Below, in pieces: positions 40,684-50,137 of a DNA stretch of 64,000 nucleotides. The notes under the pieces are model-generated. The model was not told where the DNA came from. It did no database searches and was given only the letters and a program-made list of their open reading frames with translations. Within the stretch, counting starts at the first letter, position 1; each line of letters opens with the position of its first letter. The DNA is from JAJFUV01 sp964384215 (lineage in GTDB: Bacteria > Acidobacteriota > Terriglobia > Bryobacterales > Bryobacteraceae), in contig CAYLLB010000022.1 in the NCBI GenBank assembly GCA_964384215.1, positions 1 through 64,000 of the forward strand. Direction: 5' to 3'. The position numbers were made by a program, and so were the translations under genes.

Positions 40684-43600
40684 ATGCCGACTATTTACGA
40701 ACTGAAAGGAATGGAAGTAACCGAAACGCCACTGTTGTTGTTTGAATGCCAGTTGAGTTCGGGCAGCATCGAACGGTGGAGCACGCACAGGGTGGAATAC
40801 GGCGGCCAAGTTTACGATGCACGCGTTCTCCGGCACAATTTGTTCGAGATTAAGGCCGGGAGCGAGGATGGCGTCGACCTGGTGTCCAGATTATCAGTGA
40901 CGCTGGCGAACGCGGACTCGCGGTTTTCGGAGATTGGGCGCAACACGGGCTGGAAGGGCGCACGGCTGACGGTGCGGTTTGCGTTCTTCGATTTGAAATC
41001 CGGCAGCGCGGCAACGACGGACCGCGTCATGTTCCGCGGCACGGGCAACGCGCCGGACGAGATCACGGAGTCGACGGTGCGGTTGAGTTTCTCAAGCCGG
41101 AACGCTCTCCAAAGGGTGTTGCTGCCGACGGTGCGCGTCCAGCGGCGTTGTCCCTGGATCTTCCCGTCGAGCCAGGCGCAGCGCGCGGAGGCGTCGCAAG
41201 GCGGGGAGCAGGGCAAGTACTCCGTTTTTTATGGCTGCGGGTACTCGCCGGACGTCGAAGGCGGATGCGGGAACACGAACGGCACGGAGCCGTTTATCAC
41301 CTGCGATTACACAAAGAAGAGTTGCGAACAACGAGGGATGTTTCGCACTGACGGCGCAGGGCACACGACATGCCGGTTCGGTGGAGTAGAGTTCGTGCCG
41401 CCGACGATCAGTGTCAGGAGCTACGGTGAAAAGGGCTGGCATACGTCAGAAGCGGTGGAGAACGAAGGACGGTACAACGACTTCGTGCCGCTCGTTTATG
41501 GCACGGCGTGGTACGCGCCGCCGATTGTCTTCGCGCACAACGACGGCAACCTCACGCACTTGGAGATCCTGCTCAGCATGGGGGAAATCCAGGGCGTCCT
41601 GAAAGTCCTGGTGAACGATATCGAGATCCCGGCGAGTCAGACGGGGGCCGATATGACGGCGACGGGATGGTTCAAGGTCGTGGGAACCGGCAGCCGGAAC
41701 GGGACCTTCAACGAGGACTTCGTCGATCCTCAGGGCAATCCGGCCGGCGATCCGTACGGGAGTATGGCCGTATTGTCCGTGGTTGTGCCAAACCGGATTG
41801 AGGACGGCAAAACGCTGCCGCGAATCGAAGTTCTGCTGGAAGGTCTGAAGCTGGCACGCTACGCCGAAGACGGGACAGCGCTGGGCGAGGCATTCACGAA
41901 CAACCCGGCGTGGGTGATCCTGGACATCCTACGCCGTTCGGGGTGGAAGATCGAGGAACTCAACCTAGCGAGCTTCGCACGGACGGCGGCTCACTGCGAG
42001 GAGCCCATCCAAGCACTGGATTTGAACGGCAATCAGACGCTGATCCCACGTTATCAATGCAACCTGGTGGTGCGAAAACGACGGAGCGCGGCGGACGTGC
42101 TCCGGGGTGTTCGAAATGCGTCGTCGTTGTATCTAACCTATGGAGACGACGGCAAGCTGGAACTGCTTCCAGAGAGCACACTGGCGATCCAACAGGCAAC
42201 GAAGCCGGCGGGAAGCAACGCGCAGTCAGCGCTCAATGGAGGGTGGCCAGCGTACGAATTCGGAGATGGAACGTATGGCACTTCAGGCATCCTGAGAACC
42301 GACAATGGAGAACCGAGCATACGGATCTGGTCGCGCAGCACGGCGGACACGCCAAACCGGGCGAGCGTCGAGTTCCAGGACGCATTCAACGAGTACCAGC
42401 AGGACAGCATATCGCTAGCCGACGTAGACGATGTCGTGTCAGCGGGACAGGAAGTGACTGCCACGCTGGCGGCGCTAGGAATCCCCAACATGGACCAGGC
42501 CGCTCGCGCGGTACGCCGGTTTCTGGACAAATCTGTCCGCGGGAACACGTACGTGGAGTTCAGCACAAGCGTCCGGGCGCTGGGGTTGCGGCCGGGGGAC
42601 ATCATCGCGCTGACGTATCTGAAGGAAGGGTTCGAACGCCAGCCGTTCCGCGTCACGAGAATCGCTCCCGGCACCAACTATCGCACCGCGACCATCACCG
42701 CACAAATTCACGACGACGCGTGGTACGAGGACGCGAATGGGATTATCGGCAGGGATTTCCGGACGCGGCGGCGGTCGCCCTATGGTGTGGGTGTGCCGCG
42801 TCCTCTGGCGGGCACGGTCGTCGATGAATACGGCGAGACGCAGTTCGAGATTCACGAGAAGTCGACGGAGAATACCGACGGCGGGATGGCGGTAACCCTT
42901 CAGGTGGGATTCTCGGCGCCATCCAAGGCCATTCGCGCCGATCTGGCGATTCCGACACTGAGCCTGTCGCCGACGGTGGATACGAGAGGCGGAAAGTTAC
43001 CGGGAGGCCAGACGCTGTATTACGCGGTAAGCGCGTCGGACGGAGCAGGCAACGAAAGCAGTCTGTCGTTTGTGGTACGCGCGACAATCCCATCGTCCGG
43101 CGAGACGAACAAGGTGACGTTGAAGGGGATCAGCGTGGGCAGCGGATCGACAGGTTTCCATGTTTACCGCGGCAAGAGCCCCATGCAGTTGACCCGTATC
43201 GCCTCCGATTGTCCCCTTGCGACGGAGTTTACGGACGGCGGCCTGGCAAGCGGTACAAACGCGCCGCCGGACGAACACTACGATCACGCGAATTTCTACT
43301 GGCGCCTGGAATTGCAGACGGAGAACGCGGCGACGATTCGCGGCGCGAACACGATCGGCAATGAAAACCTGGGGATGCTGGAAAACGAACTTCGTGGAGC
43401 GGTTGTCCGCATCACGAGGGGCAAGGGCGCGGGTCAGGAGCGTGTGGTGTCGTCAAACACCGCGACGACGCTAACGCTCACAGCGCCATGGGCGGTCGAG
43501 TTGGACGCCACCAGCTACTTTGTGGTGGCCGAGTCGAACTGGCACTTCGGGGTCGTGGGGAAAACGAGCCCGGCGGAGTTCGAAGCACCGAATCGCGATT

Positions 43601-44619
43601 CGGCGACGGTTCACATCTCTGGGCGGTCGGCGAACACCCACGATGTCGAATGTCCGCACGAGCTTTCGCCACTTACACGGTGGCGTATAGGCGGGGCGGC
43701 GGGCGGGCAGTTGGACACAGACCGGCCGGGAATGCCAACCTTCGGGCTGATTCCGTCAGGCAAAGGGATGGTGGAACTGGCGGGCGTGGCATTCGAAGAC
43801 ATGTCCAATACGCGCACGATCAGTTCCGGCACGCTGAGCCTCAACTACTGGGACGAACTGGCGAGCCCGACGACCAAGAAACTGGCTACCGCAGTTCGAG
43901 AGACGGACCTCTACGTGGACCTCAGCCCGGATGGTGAGGGTCAGGCGGGAGATCGCATCCAGATCGGTTCGGAAATCATGGAGATCGAGGAGAGTCAGCC
44001 GGGCGGCGCAAGGTACAAGGTAAAACGGGCTGTGCATGGCAGTCCGGCCGAGAGTCACGCGGCGGATGCTCCGGTGTACCACTTAGCGCGGAAGATCTTC
44101 ATAGTTCCCTTCCCCAGAGACTTCTTCGGCAGCCCGGCGAGCGGCAACTACAGCTGTCCGCTCTATCTCCCAGACGCGAGAATCGCGTCGGCGGAACTGT
44201 ACGTTACCAACAGCAAGGGGAACAGCCCGACAGTCGCCGGTTGTTTTACGGGAACCACCAGCGAAGGGTTGCGAACGCTTTCCGGCGGGCAGATTACCAT
44301 TCAGGTGGAAGGATTCCTGGCGATCCAATCCGACGCGGCGCCACCCCTGGTGGTGGACGCCGCTCACTCGATGCGGGACGTGTTCGCTGTGATCGGAGAG
44401 GCTCCGACGGGTGCTCCCGTAGAATTGCGGTTGAGACAGGACACGGAAGAGATTTGCCGGCTGACGATTGCCACAGGCGCGACGCAGTCGAATGTCGTGA
44501 AGGGATTCGGGCTGCGGGCGCTACAGGCGCAGTCACTGATACACCTGGATATTCTCTCAGCGGGGCAGACGAGCGACACTACGCCGGGGCGCGACCTCAC
44601 GGTGATCGTGAGACTGTAA
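40684..44619 (+). CDS. Tail hub fusion: gpL-like Fe-S domain plus gpJ-like central tail protein
   Basis: The 1311-residue form starts at ATG 40684, 5 bp after the previous stop. Residues 1-250 resemble lambda gpL/GTA hub-1: strands such as MEVTETPLLLFECQLSSGS, then a Cys cluster C185, C195, C207, C214 (CDYTKKSCEQR holds the last two, six residues apart), with C156 and C230 outside it. FGGVEFVPP closes this part, as in gpL-type Fe-S proteins. Residues about 265-680 look like a gpJ core (LTHLEILLSMGEIQGVLKVL; LRPGDIIALTYLKEGFERQP). Further beta domains follow, one Fn3-like (QTLYYAVSASDGAGNES; STGFHVYRGKSP). It would build the tip and contact the host. Confidence 0.72.
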   Translation: MPTIYELKGMEVTETPLLLFECQLSSGSIERWSTHRVEYGGQVYDARVLRHNLFEIKAGSEDGVDLVSRLSVTLANADSRFSEIGRNTGWKGARLTVRFAFFDLKSGSAATTDRVMFRGTGNAPDEITESTVRLSFSSRNALQRVLLPTVRVQRRCPWIFPSSQAQRAEASQGGEQGKYSVFYGCGYSPDVEGGCGNTNGTEPFITCDYTKKSCEQRGMFRTDGAGHTTCRFGGVEFVPPTISVRSYGEKGWHTSEAVENEGRYNDFVPLVYGTAWYAPPIVFAHNDGNLTHLEILLSMGEIQGVLKVLVNDIEIPASQTGADMTATGWFKVVGTGSRNGTFNEDFVDPQGNPAGDPYGSMAVLSVVVPNRIEDGKTLPRIEVLLEGLKLARYAEDGTALGEAFTNNPAWVILDILRRSGWKIEELNLASFARTAAHCEEPIQALDLNGNQTLIPRYQCNLVVRKRRSAADVLRGVRNASSLYLTYGDDGKLELLPESTLAIQQATKPAGSNAQSALNGGWPAYEFGDGTYGTSGILRTDNGEPSIRIWSRSTADTPNRASVEFQDAFNEYQQDSISLADVDDVVSAGQEVTATLAALGIPNMDQAARAVRRFLDKSVRGNTYVEFSTSVRALGLRPGDIIALTYLKEGFERQPFRVTRIAPGTNYRTATITAQIHDDAWYEDANGIIGRDFRTRRRSPYGVGVPRPLAGTVVDEYGETQFEIHEKSTENTDGGMAVTLQVGFSAPSKAIRADLAIPTLSLSPTVDTRGGKLPGGQTLYYAVSASDGAGNESSLSFVVRATIPSSGETNKVTLKGISVGSGSTGFHVYRGKSPMQLTRIASDCPLATEFTDGGLASGTNAPPDEHYDHANFYWRLELQTENAATIRGANTIGNENLGMLENELRGAVVRITRGKGAGQERVVSSNTATTLTLTAPWAVELDATSYFVVAESNWHFGVVGKTSPAEFEAPNRDSATVHISGRSANTHDVECPHELSPLTRWRIGGAAGGQLDTDRPGMPTFGLIPSGKGMVELAGVAFEDMSNTRTISSGTLSLNYWDELASPTTKKLATAVRETDLYVDLSPDGEGQAGDRIQIGSEIMEIEESQPGGARYKVKRAVHGSPAESHAADAPVYHLARKIFIVPFPRDFFGSPASGNYSCPLYLPDARIASAELYVTNSKGNSPTVAGCFTGTTSEGLRTLSGGQITIQVEGFLAIQSDAAPPLVVDAAHSMRDVFAVIGEAPTGAPVELRLRQDTEEICRLTIATGATQSNVVKGFGLRALQAQSLIHLDILSAGQTSDTTPGRDLTVIVRL

Positions 44620-44628
44620 GGGGCGGAC

Positions 44629-47400
44629 ATGATAGAGACGTTGGACAAACTGCGGCCGGACCGCGATCTGCAATGCTACTTCGAACGGCCATCGGCGGTC
44701 GCCGCTCTGAGCCAGGCAAGTGCAACGGGCTTCCGCGTCAGCGGCACGTGGAGGCAGCAATTCGACTGGGCGGTGGTTGAATGGAACCGCGACAACGTGT
44801 TCGAACACCCCGTCTTGCGCAACCTTCCCGACGGCGACCTCAGTGGACTCACGCTCTCGTATGAAGAGACGCGCAACAACTGTATGGCGATGGATTGCGA
44901 TCTCTATCCAACCGTGGAATGGCCTTACCTGAGGATATGGGCATCGTCAAACGGTGTGGAGGATCTCTACAAGATCAAACTGCTTGACTACGCCACACCG
45001 GTACAAGGCTCCTACATCTGCGCGTCAACGGAATTCGAACTGCAGGGCACGGCGACCACGGGCGATTCTGTTGGACTAGCGTGGCTTGACGAACATCACA
45101 CCTATCAGTTGTATGCCTCGGACACGTTGGAAACGGCGGCACAAGCGATCGTCGATAGCGTGAACTCGTTCTCGCAGACGATGCGGGCCACGAGAACGGG
45201 GGCGAAGATCCGGCTCACGTACATCGGAGCGGGACAAACACCGGAAAACAGCACCACCGGGGCCAACGGCAACCGCATCGGGGTGTATGGATTCGTGGCG
45301 GGAGCGAAAACGGAAGTCTGGGCACCGGAGTGGGCAAGGCTGAGCGGCGGAACGTCACCCACCAAGTGGCGAGTGGATCTGGATTTCGGGAACCTCACGG
45401 ACGTTGACGCCAGGACGGTCCCGACGCAATCTGTCCGCAAGATGCGCTGGACGTACGCCGCCGATTTCCAGCGCGGCGAATTCGCCCGCGGCGAGTTTGA
45501 GGTGCAGGTATCGAGCTGGACCGTAGGCGGCGAGCGCAAGGCGTACAGAGTGGCAGGGGCGGGGAGCCGGAGGATCGAGGACGACTCGCACGAGCTGATC
45601 TATTCGGGCACGTGGCAGAGCGCACGCGGTAACTTTTCGGGCGGTTCGATCCATAGCACGACGACGCCCACCAGCGCGGTGCAGTGCCGTTACCGGTGCC
45701 CGCAGGCACACGAACTATACCTGGGAACGCGCGCGTGCTACAACGGCACGCAGATCTCAATCAGCATCGATGGCGCGGCCGCATCGACCAGGAACCTGAA
45801 GGTCACAGGAGAAGACACGCTGGTGCGGGTCCCTCTGGGACAATTCACGGCGGGAGAACACACAATAACAGTTGCGCACGACGGCGTTTCGGGAGAGTAC
45901 CTCTACTTCGACTTCTTCGAGATTGCGATACCGTCGTCAACCTTGCCGGAGTTCGACGGGACGCCCGCCATCACGCTCGCCACCGACTGGGACACGGATC
46001 ATTCGATCGCCCTGGCGGCCGAGCGCACGGCATGGCTTCTGCACAAGCTGGGATTTCACGGTCGCGCCAATCACTACGTTGGAGCGATGTGGTTCTATGA
46101 ACTATGCCGGAAGAATCACCGCTACGCTTCGGTGACGGTTGACTTCTCCGGCACGCCAGAATTCAGCGCGACCACGACGCTGTATATCGGCAGGACGGAT
46201 GAGCCGCCGGAGAAACGGCTCGTGCTGGCGCATGTAAACAAGATCGGTGACACGGCCCAAAGCATCGCACGCGCATTCGAGTTGGAGATCAACCGGGGAT
46301 ACATGGCCGTTCGCGCGGAGGTGGAAGGAGCGCGGCTGACGATTTACGCGCGCGCCATGGGCGTCAAAGGCAACATGCTCAGGGTGGAGGGCGATCCCAT
46401 CTCCGGACAATTCCAAGTCCTGGTGAGCTCCGAAACGTTGACCGGCGGGGTGGACGGCGAGTGGCGTACCGACATCGAGTCCGAGAAGAAGTTGAATCGC
46501 GCCGTGCGAGACTGGAGCCGCTGTTACTTTGAGGCGCTTCATGGTTACGGGATTGACGTCGCATCCGCATTCAGTCTCGAGCTGCAGCATGGAGACGACT
46601 CGGTGGAAGCGGGCATCGCCCAGCGCCATGCCGATGGGAGCGCTTGTTGGCTGAACACGCCTGCTCTGCAGACCAACTTCAGTCCAGCGAGCGTGGAGTA
46701 TTGGAAGCAGGTCCACCTCGAAATGGCCTCGGTGATGAACGAGGCGGGGGTGGCGCCGTTCCTTCAACTGGGCGAGGTTCAGTGGTGGTATTTTCCGACA
46801 CGCTGGGACGATGTGACAGGCCAGTGGGCGAACGCCGGTAGTATGCCGTTCTATGACGCCTATGCCGCCACGACCTTCCAGAACACGTATAGCCGTCCCA
46901 TGCATGTGTTCACTTCCAACGAAGAGGATCCGTCACTCTATCCAGAAGAAACTGCTTTCCTGTCCTCGCTGATCGGGAACTTCACCGCCACGGTGATCAA
47001 CCATGTGCGCGAGGTGCATCCGAACTGCCGTTTCGAAGTTCTCTATCCCACAGACGTCAACCAGGCGGCTCTGAACCGGTTGGTCAATTATCCGGATATT
47101 GAGTGGACACCGGCGAAGCTGGATTGCCTGAAGACTGAGAGCTTCTCATACACTTACGGCCGAAACCTCAATCTAAGCCGCAGTTCGATGGCCTTCGGGA
47201 CAATGAAGGGCTTCCCCCACACCAAACGGAGCCATCTCGTTGGTATTGGGGACTATACGACGGCATGGCTCAAAGAGGCGCGCCTTGCCCAGTCGGAGAA
47301 CCTAGAAAGTGTAGTGCTGTTCGCATTGGACCAATACTGCCTGATCGGCTATGCGACACCGCTTCCGACGAGCATGCGCCGCAGCGTGAGGCTGGGCTGA
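44629..47400 (+). CDS. Large tail-tip protein with C-terminal TIM-barrel-like domain
   Basis: The 923-residue protein begins MIETLDKLRPDRDLQCYF. The N-terminal 300 residues are strand-rich. A module near residues 330-440 (CRYRCPQAHELYLGTRACYN to EYLYFDFFEIAIP) looks like a sugar-binding beta domain. From about residue 450 it resembles a glycoside-hydrolase/TIM barrel: LATDWDTDHSIALAAERTAW, LQTNFSPASVEYWKQVHLEM, FLQLGEVQWWYFP with a Glu after a strand, and CRFEVLYPTDVNQAALN. RcGTA's megatron also has a TIM-barrel domain at the tip, so the parallel is suggestive. Catalytic residues are not assured. It is the last gene of the module. Confidence 0.6.
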   Translation: MIETLDKLRPDRDLQCYFERPSAVAALSQASATGFRVSGTWRQQFDWAVVEWNRDNVFEHPVLRNLPDGDLSGLTLSYEETRNNCMAMDCDLYPTVEWPYLRIWASSNGVEDLYKIKLLDYATPVQGSYICASTEFELQGTATTGDSVGLAWLDEHHTYQLYASDTLETAAQAIVDSVNSFSQTMRATRTGAKIRLTYIGAGQTPENSTTGANGNRIGVYGFVAGAKTEVWAPEWARLSGGTSPTKWRVDLDFGNLTDVDARTVPTQSVRKMRWTYAADFQRGEFARGEFEVQVSSWTVGGERKAYRVAGAGSRRIEDDSHELIYSGTWQSARGNFSGGSIHSTTTPTSAVQCRYRCPQAHELYLGTRACYNGTQISISIDGAAASTRNLKVTGEDTLVRVPLGQFTAGEHTITVAHDGVSGEYLYFDFFEIAIPSSTLPEFDGTPAITLATDWDTDHSIALAAERTAWLLHKLGFHGRANHYVGAMWFYELCRKNHRYASVTVDFSGTPEFSATTTLYIGRTDEPPEKRLVLAHVNKIGDTAQSIARAFELEINRGYMAVRAEVEGARLTIYARAMGVKGNMLRVEGDPISGQFQVLVSSETLTGGVDGEWRTDIESEKKLNRAVRDWSRCYFEALHGYGIDVASAFSLELQHGDDSVEAGIAQRHADGSACWLNTPALQTNFSPASVEYWKQVHLEMASVMNEAGVAPFLQLGEVQWWYFPTRWDDVTGQWANAGSMPFYDAYAATTFQNTYSRPMHVFTSNEEDPSLYPEETAFLSSLIGNFTATVINHVREVHPNCRFEVLYPTDVNQAALNRLVNYPDIEWTPAKLDCLKTESFSYTYGRNLNLSRSSMAFGTMKGFPHTKRSHLVGIGDYTTAWLKEARLAQSENLESVVLFALDQYCLIGYATPLPTSMRRSVRLG

Positions 47401-47550
47401 CCTTCTTGCCTGGTCAATTTCCGGTATCCAAACCTTCCCTCGAAACCTGGGATACAAAGTGCATTCGACGTCTGCCAGCGGCTACGCATAGTGAAGTGTG
47501 CACTCTCTAGCCCCTCAACTGCTGTCATTTCGTGTCACGATAGGAATTTC

Positions 47551-48846
47551 ATGAAGCGATCGGTTTGTTGTCTCCTCATAACGATTCTGGCCACGTGTGC
47601 GACTGTGGCCGCCCCCCGCCGCGACCGAATGGTGGTCGTAATCAGTCTGGACGGATTTCCAAGCTATGCGTTGGAGGATCCGTACTTACCCATACCCACC
47701 ATAAGGCAGCTGATGCGAGAGGGTGCGACGGCAGCTTCGATGCGCCCCACGAATCCGACTGTGACTTGGCCCAGCCACACGTCGATGGTGACCGGCGTCG
47801 ACGGATCGCGCCATCAAGTTCTGTATAACGGTTTGCTCACTCCGCCCTCCGCCGGGCGCCCCGGAAAGATCGAGCCATGGCTTGACAAAGACAAGATGGT
47901 GCGGGCGGTCACGGTGTATGACATTGCGCACAAGGCCGGCTTGACCACCGCGGAGGTGGACTGGGTGGCCATCTACGGCGCGCGTTCCATCACCTGGAAG
48001 TTCCCCGAGATTCCCGACCCTGAGGGCGTAATAGAGAAGGAGTTGATAACGCGCAACGTGGTGAGCCGCGACCAGTTGGTGAACTTCAGAAAAGCCCCGA
48101 TCACATGGCGGGACAGCATCTGGACGGAAGCAGCCATCCATATTCTCACGGCGCACAAGCCGAACCTGATGCTATTCCACATGCTCAACATGGACTCGAC
48201 GCATCACCGGTACGGTCCCATGGAGCTCGCCAGCTACAACGCGTTTGCATTCGCGGACGACCGCGTCAAACAGGTCCGCGACGCACTGGCGAAAGCGCGG
48301 CTGCTCGATCGCACAACGCTATTGGTGGTTTCCGATCATGGCTTCCGCACCGTGAACAAACTTATCCAGGCGGATGCCGTGCTCGAAAGCAAGGGAGTCA
48401 GCGGAGCGTGGGTGGTACCGGAAGGAGGAACGGCCATGGTGTACGCAACCGATCCCGCCGAACGAGCCGCATTGATGCCACGCATCGCGGACGCGTTTCG
48501 CGTCGTCGAAGGAGTGGAAGCGGTCATCGGTCGCGATGAGTTCAGGCGGCTGGGCCTGAATCCGGATAGCAAGGAGAGTCCCGACCTCGTGCTCGCCGCC
48601 AAGCCCGGCTACGCCTTCTCAGGCGGCAAAGTTTCAAGCGCATCCCCGTTTAGAGGCGGCAGTCACGGGTACTTGAACACCGATTCCCAGATGGATGCCA
48701 TCTTCGTGGCTTGGGGCGCGGGTATCCGGCGCGGCGCGCGCCTTGGCCAAGTGTCTGTGATGGACCTTGGCCCGACCATCGCCAAGTTGCTGGGCCTCGA
48801 AATGAGCGACGTGCAGGGCCACGTGCTGCGAGAGATTCTGGAATAG
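47551..48846 (+). CDS. Secreted alkaline-phosphatase-superfamily phosphodiesterase/nucleotide pyrophosphatase
   Basis: The 431-residue form starts at ATG 47551, with TAGGAA upstream and a signal peptide following (KRSVCCLLITILATCATVAA). NPP-type residues are seen: VVVISLDGFPSYALED (first metal Asp), nucleophile Thr in NPTVTWPSHTSMVTG, LNMDSTHHRYGP (Asp/His ligands), VVSDHGFRT (Asp-His) and GGSHGY (last His). Such enzymes split phosphodiesters or pyrophosphates in the periplasm or outside the cell. It is the first intact host gene after the virion module; the 150-bp gap before it shows no recognisable attachment site. Confidence 0.87.
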   Translation: MKRSVCCLLITILATCATVAAPRRDRMVVVISLDGFPSYALEDPYLPIPTIRQLMREGATAASMRPTNPTVTWPSHTSMVTGVDGSRHQVLYNGLLTPPSAGRPGKIEPWLDKDKMVRAVTVYDIAHKAGLTTAEVDWVAIYGARSITWKFPEIPDPEGVIEKELITRNVVSRDQLVNFRKAPITWRDSIWTEAAIHILTAHKPNLMLFHMLNMDSTHHRYGPMELASYNAFAFADDRVKQVRDALAKARLLDRTTLLVVSDHGFRTVNKLIQADAVLESKGVSGAWVVPEGGTAMVYATDPAERAALMPRIADAFRVVEGVEAVIGRDEFRRLGLNPDSKESPDLVLAAKPGYAFSGGKVSSASPFRGGSHGYLNTDSQMDAIFVAWGAGIRRGARLGQVSVMDLGPTIAKLLGLEMSDVQGHVLREILE

Positions 48847-48897
48847 AGAAAACCGTTTACGCCCTTGTCATTGAGCAAGCGGCTCATGTAAGGTATA

Positions 48898-50133
48898 GTG
48901 AACACTTCAAACGTGGTTCTCGCGCAAAGAATCTCAAAAGTCTACCCTCTGTACAAGCGTCCTTCCGACCGCCTACTGGAAGTGTTTGCGTTAGGGAAGC
49001 GGCGCCGCCACACGGAATTCTGGGCGCTTCGGGATGTGAGCTTCCGCGCGGAAAAAGGCGAGATCCTGGCGCTGGTCGGTCCCAACGGATCGGGTAAGAG
49101 CACGCTGCTGCAGATCGTGAGTGGATTGCTGCAGCCTACAGCGGGGCGCATACTCACCGATGGGCGTGTGGCTGCGCTGCTCGAACTGGGCGCGGGGTTC
49201 AACCCCGAATTCACGGGGCGGGAGAACGTCTATCTGAATGGCGAAATCATGGGCCTTACGCGGCGCGAGGTGGACAAGGCCTTCGCGAGCATCTCAGCTT
49301 TCGCCGAAATCGGGGAGTTCATCGATCGCCCAGTGAAGGAATACTCTAGCGGCATGTATGTGCGCCTGGCCTTCGCGACGGCGATCCACGTCGAACCCGA
49401 AATTCTGATCGTGGATGAAGCCCTCGCCGTGGGCGACGCCATCTTCGCCAACCGCTGCATTCAGAAGTTCGAGGAACTCAAGCGGAAGCAAGTCACGATC
49501 CTTTTCGTCTCGCACGATCTAGGGTTGGTGAAGCGCCTTGCGCACCGGGCCATCCTACTGCTGAACGGCCAGATCGCGACCGAGGGTGCGCCGAGCGACG
49601 TGGTCAACCGTTACGTCGGATTCGTGCATGAGAGAGAGCAGGCGAAACCGGATGCGGAGGAGGAGAATGCTGTCGAACGCAACGCCAGTTTCCGCCACGG
49701 GGACGGCGCCAGCCGGATAACGGATGTTCGCATCCTGGATAAGCAAGGAGAAACACTGAACTCGATCTTGAGCGGCTGCCCGGTCACAGTTCGAGTGCGC
49801 GCGGAATTCAAACAGACGGTGGAGGAGCCCGTGGTAGGGATTCTGGTGCGCAACCGCCTGGGGATCGACGTCTACGGGACCAACACCCGCATCGAGAACC
49901 GCTCGTTCGGTACATTCCATGCCGGCGAGGTGTTGGAAGTGGATTTCAATTTCGACTGTTTGCTTACCCGGCAAGAGTACACGCTCACGGCCGCCACGCA
50001 GTACTGGGATGGGTCGAGCCAGGATTGGCTCGACGACGTCGTGGCCTTCAGCGTCGTCGATCAGCGGGACATGGCGGGATTCGCCCACCTGAAAACCACT
50101 GTCGAATGGCGCAAACTGAGCAGAGAACACTAA
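48898..50133 (+). CDS. ABC transporter ATP-binding protein, polysaccharide-export (Wzt) type
   Basis: In this 411-residue protein, Walker A is GPNGSGKSTLL near residue 62, the signature KEYSSGMYVRLAFA near 146, Walker B EILIVDEALAVGD near 166 and the H-loop FVSHDLG near 203. The early YKRPSDRLLEVFAL insertion and a C-terminal domain of about 150 residues (ITDVRILDKQGETLNSI) are typical of Wzt, whose C-terminus binds the glycan end. The matching permease (Wzm) is not adjacent. The GTG start overlaps a promoter-like TTGAGC-N17-TATAGT (48871-48899); if that promoter is real, translation may begin at GTG 48913 instead. Confidence 0.85.
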   Translation: MNTSNVVLAQRISKVYPLYKRPSDRLLEVFALGKRRRHTEFWALRDVSFRAEKGEILALVGPNGSGKSTLLQIVSGLLQPTAGRILTDGRVAALLELGAGFNPEFTGRENVYLNGEIMGLTRREVDKAFASISAFAEIGEFIDRPVKEYSSGMYVRLAFATAIHVEPEILIVDEALAVGDAIFANRCIQKFEELKRKQVTILFVSHDLGLVKRLAHRAILLLNGQIATEGAPSDVVNRYVGFVHEREQAKPDAEEENAVERNASFRHGDGASRITDVRILDKQGETLNSILSGCPVTVRVRAEFKQTVEEPVVGILVRNRLGIDVYGTNTRIENRSFGTFHAGEVLEVDFNFDCLLTRQEYTLTAATQYWDGSSQDWLDDVVAFSVVDQRDMAGFAHLKTTVEWRKLSREH

Positions 50134-50137
50134 ACCG

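Noticed and set aside
30461..47400. Tailocin (headless tail bacteriocin)
   Set aside because: Terminase, portal, scaffold and coat genes are all present and look intact, so a DNA-filled head is expected.
30461..47400. Lysis cassette, integrase, repressor or diversity-generating retroelement in the module
   Set aside because: I looked through all frames in the module and both flanks and found no muramidase/amidase motif, holin-like pair, recombinase or reverse transcriptase.
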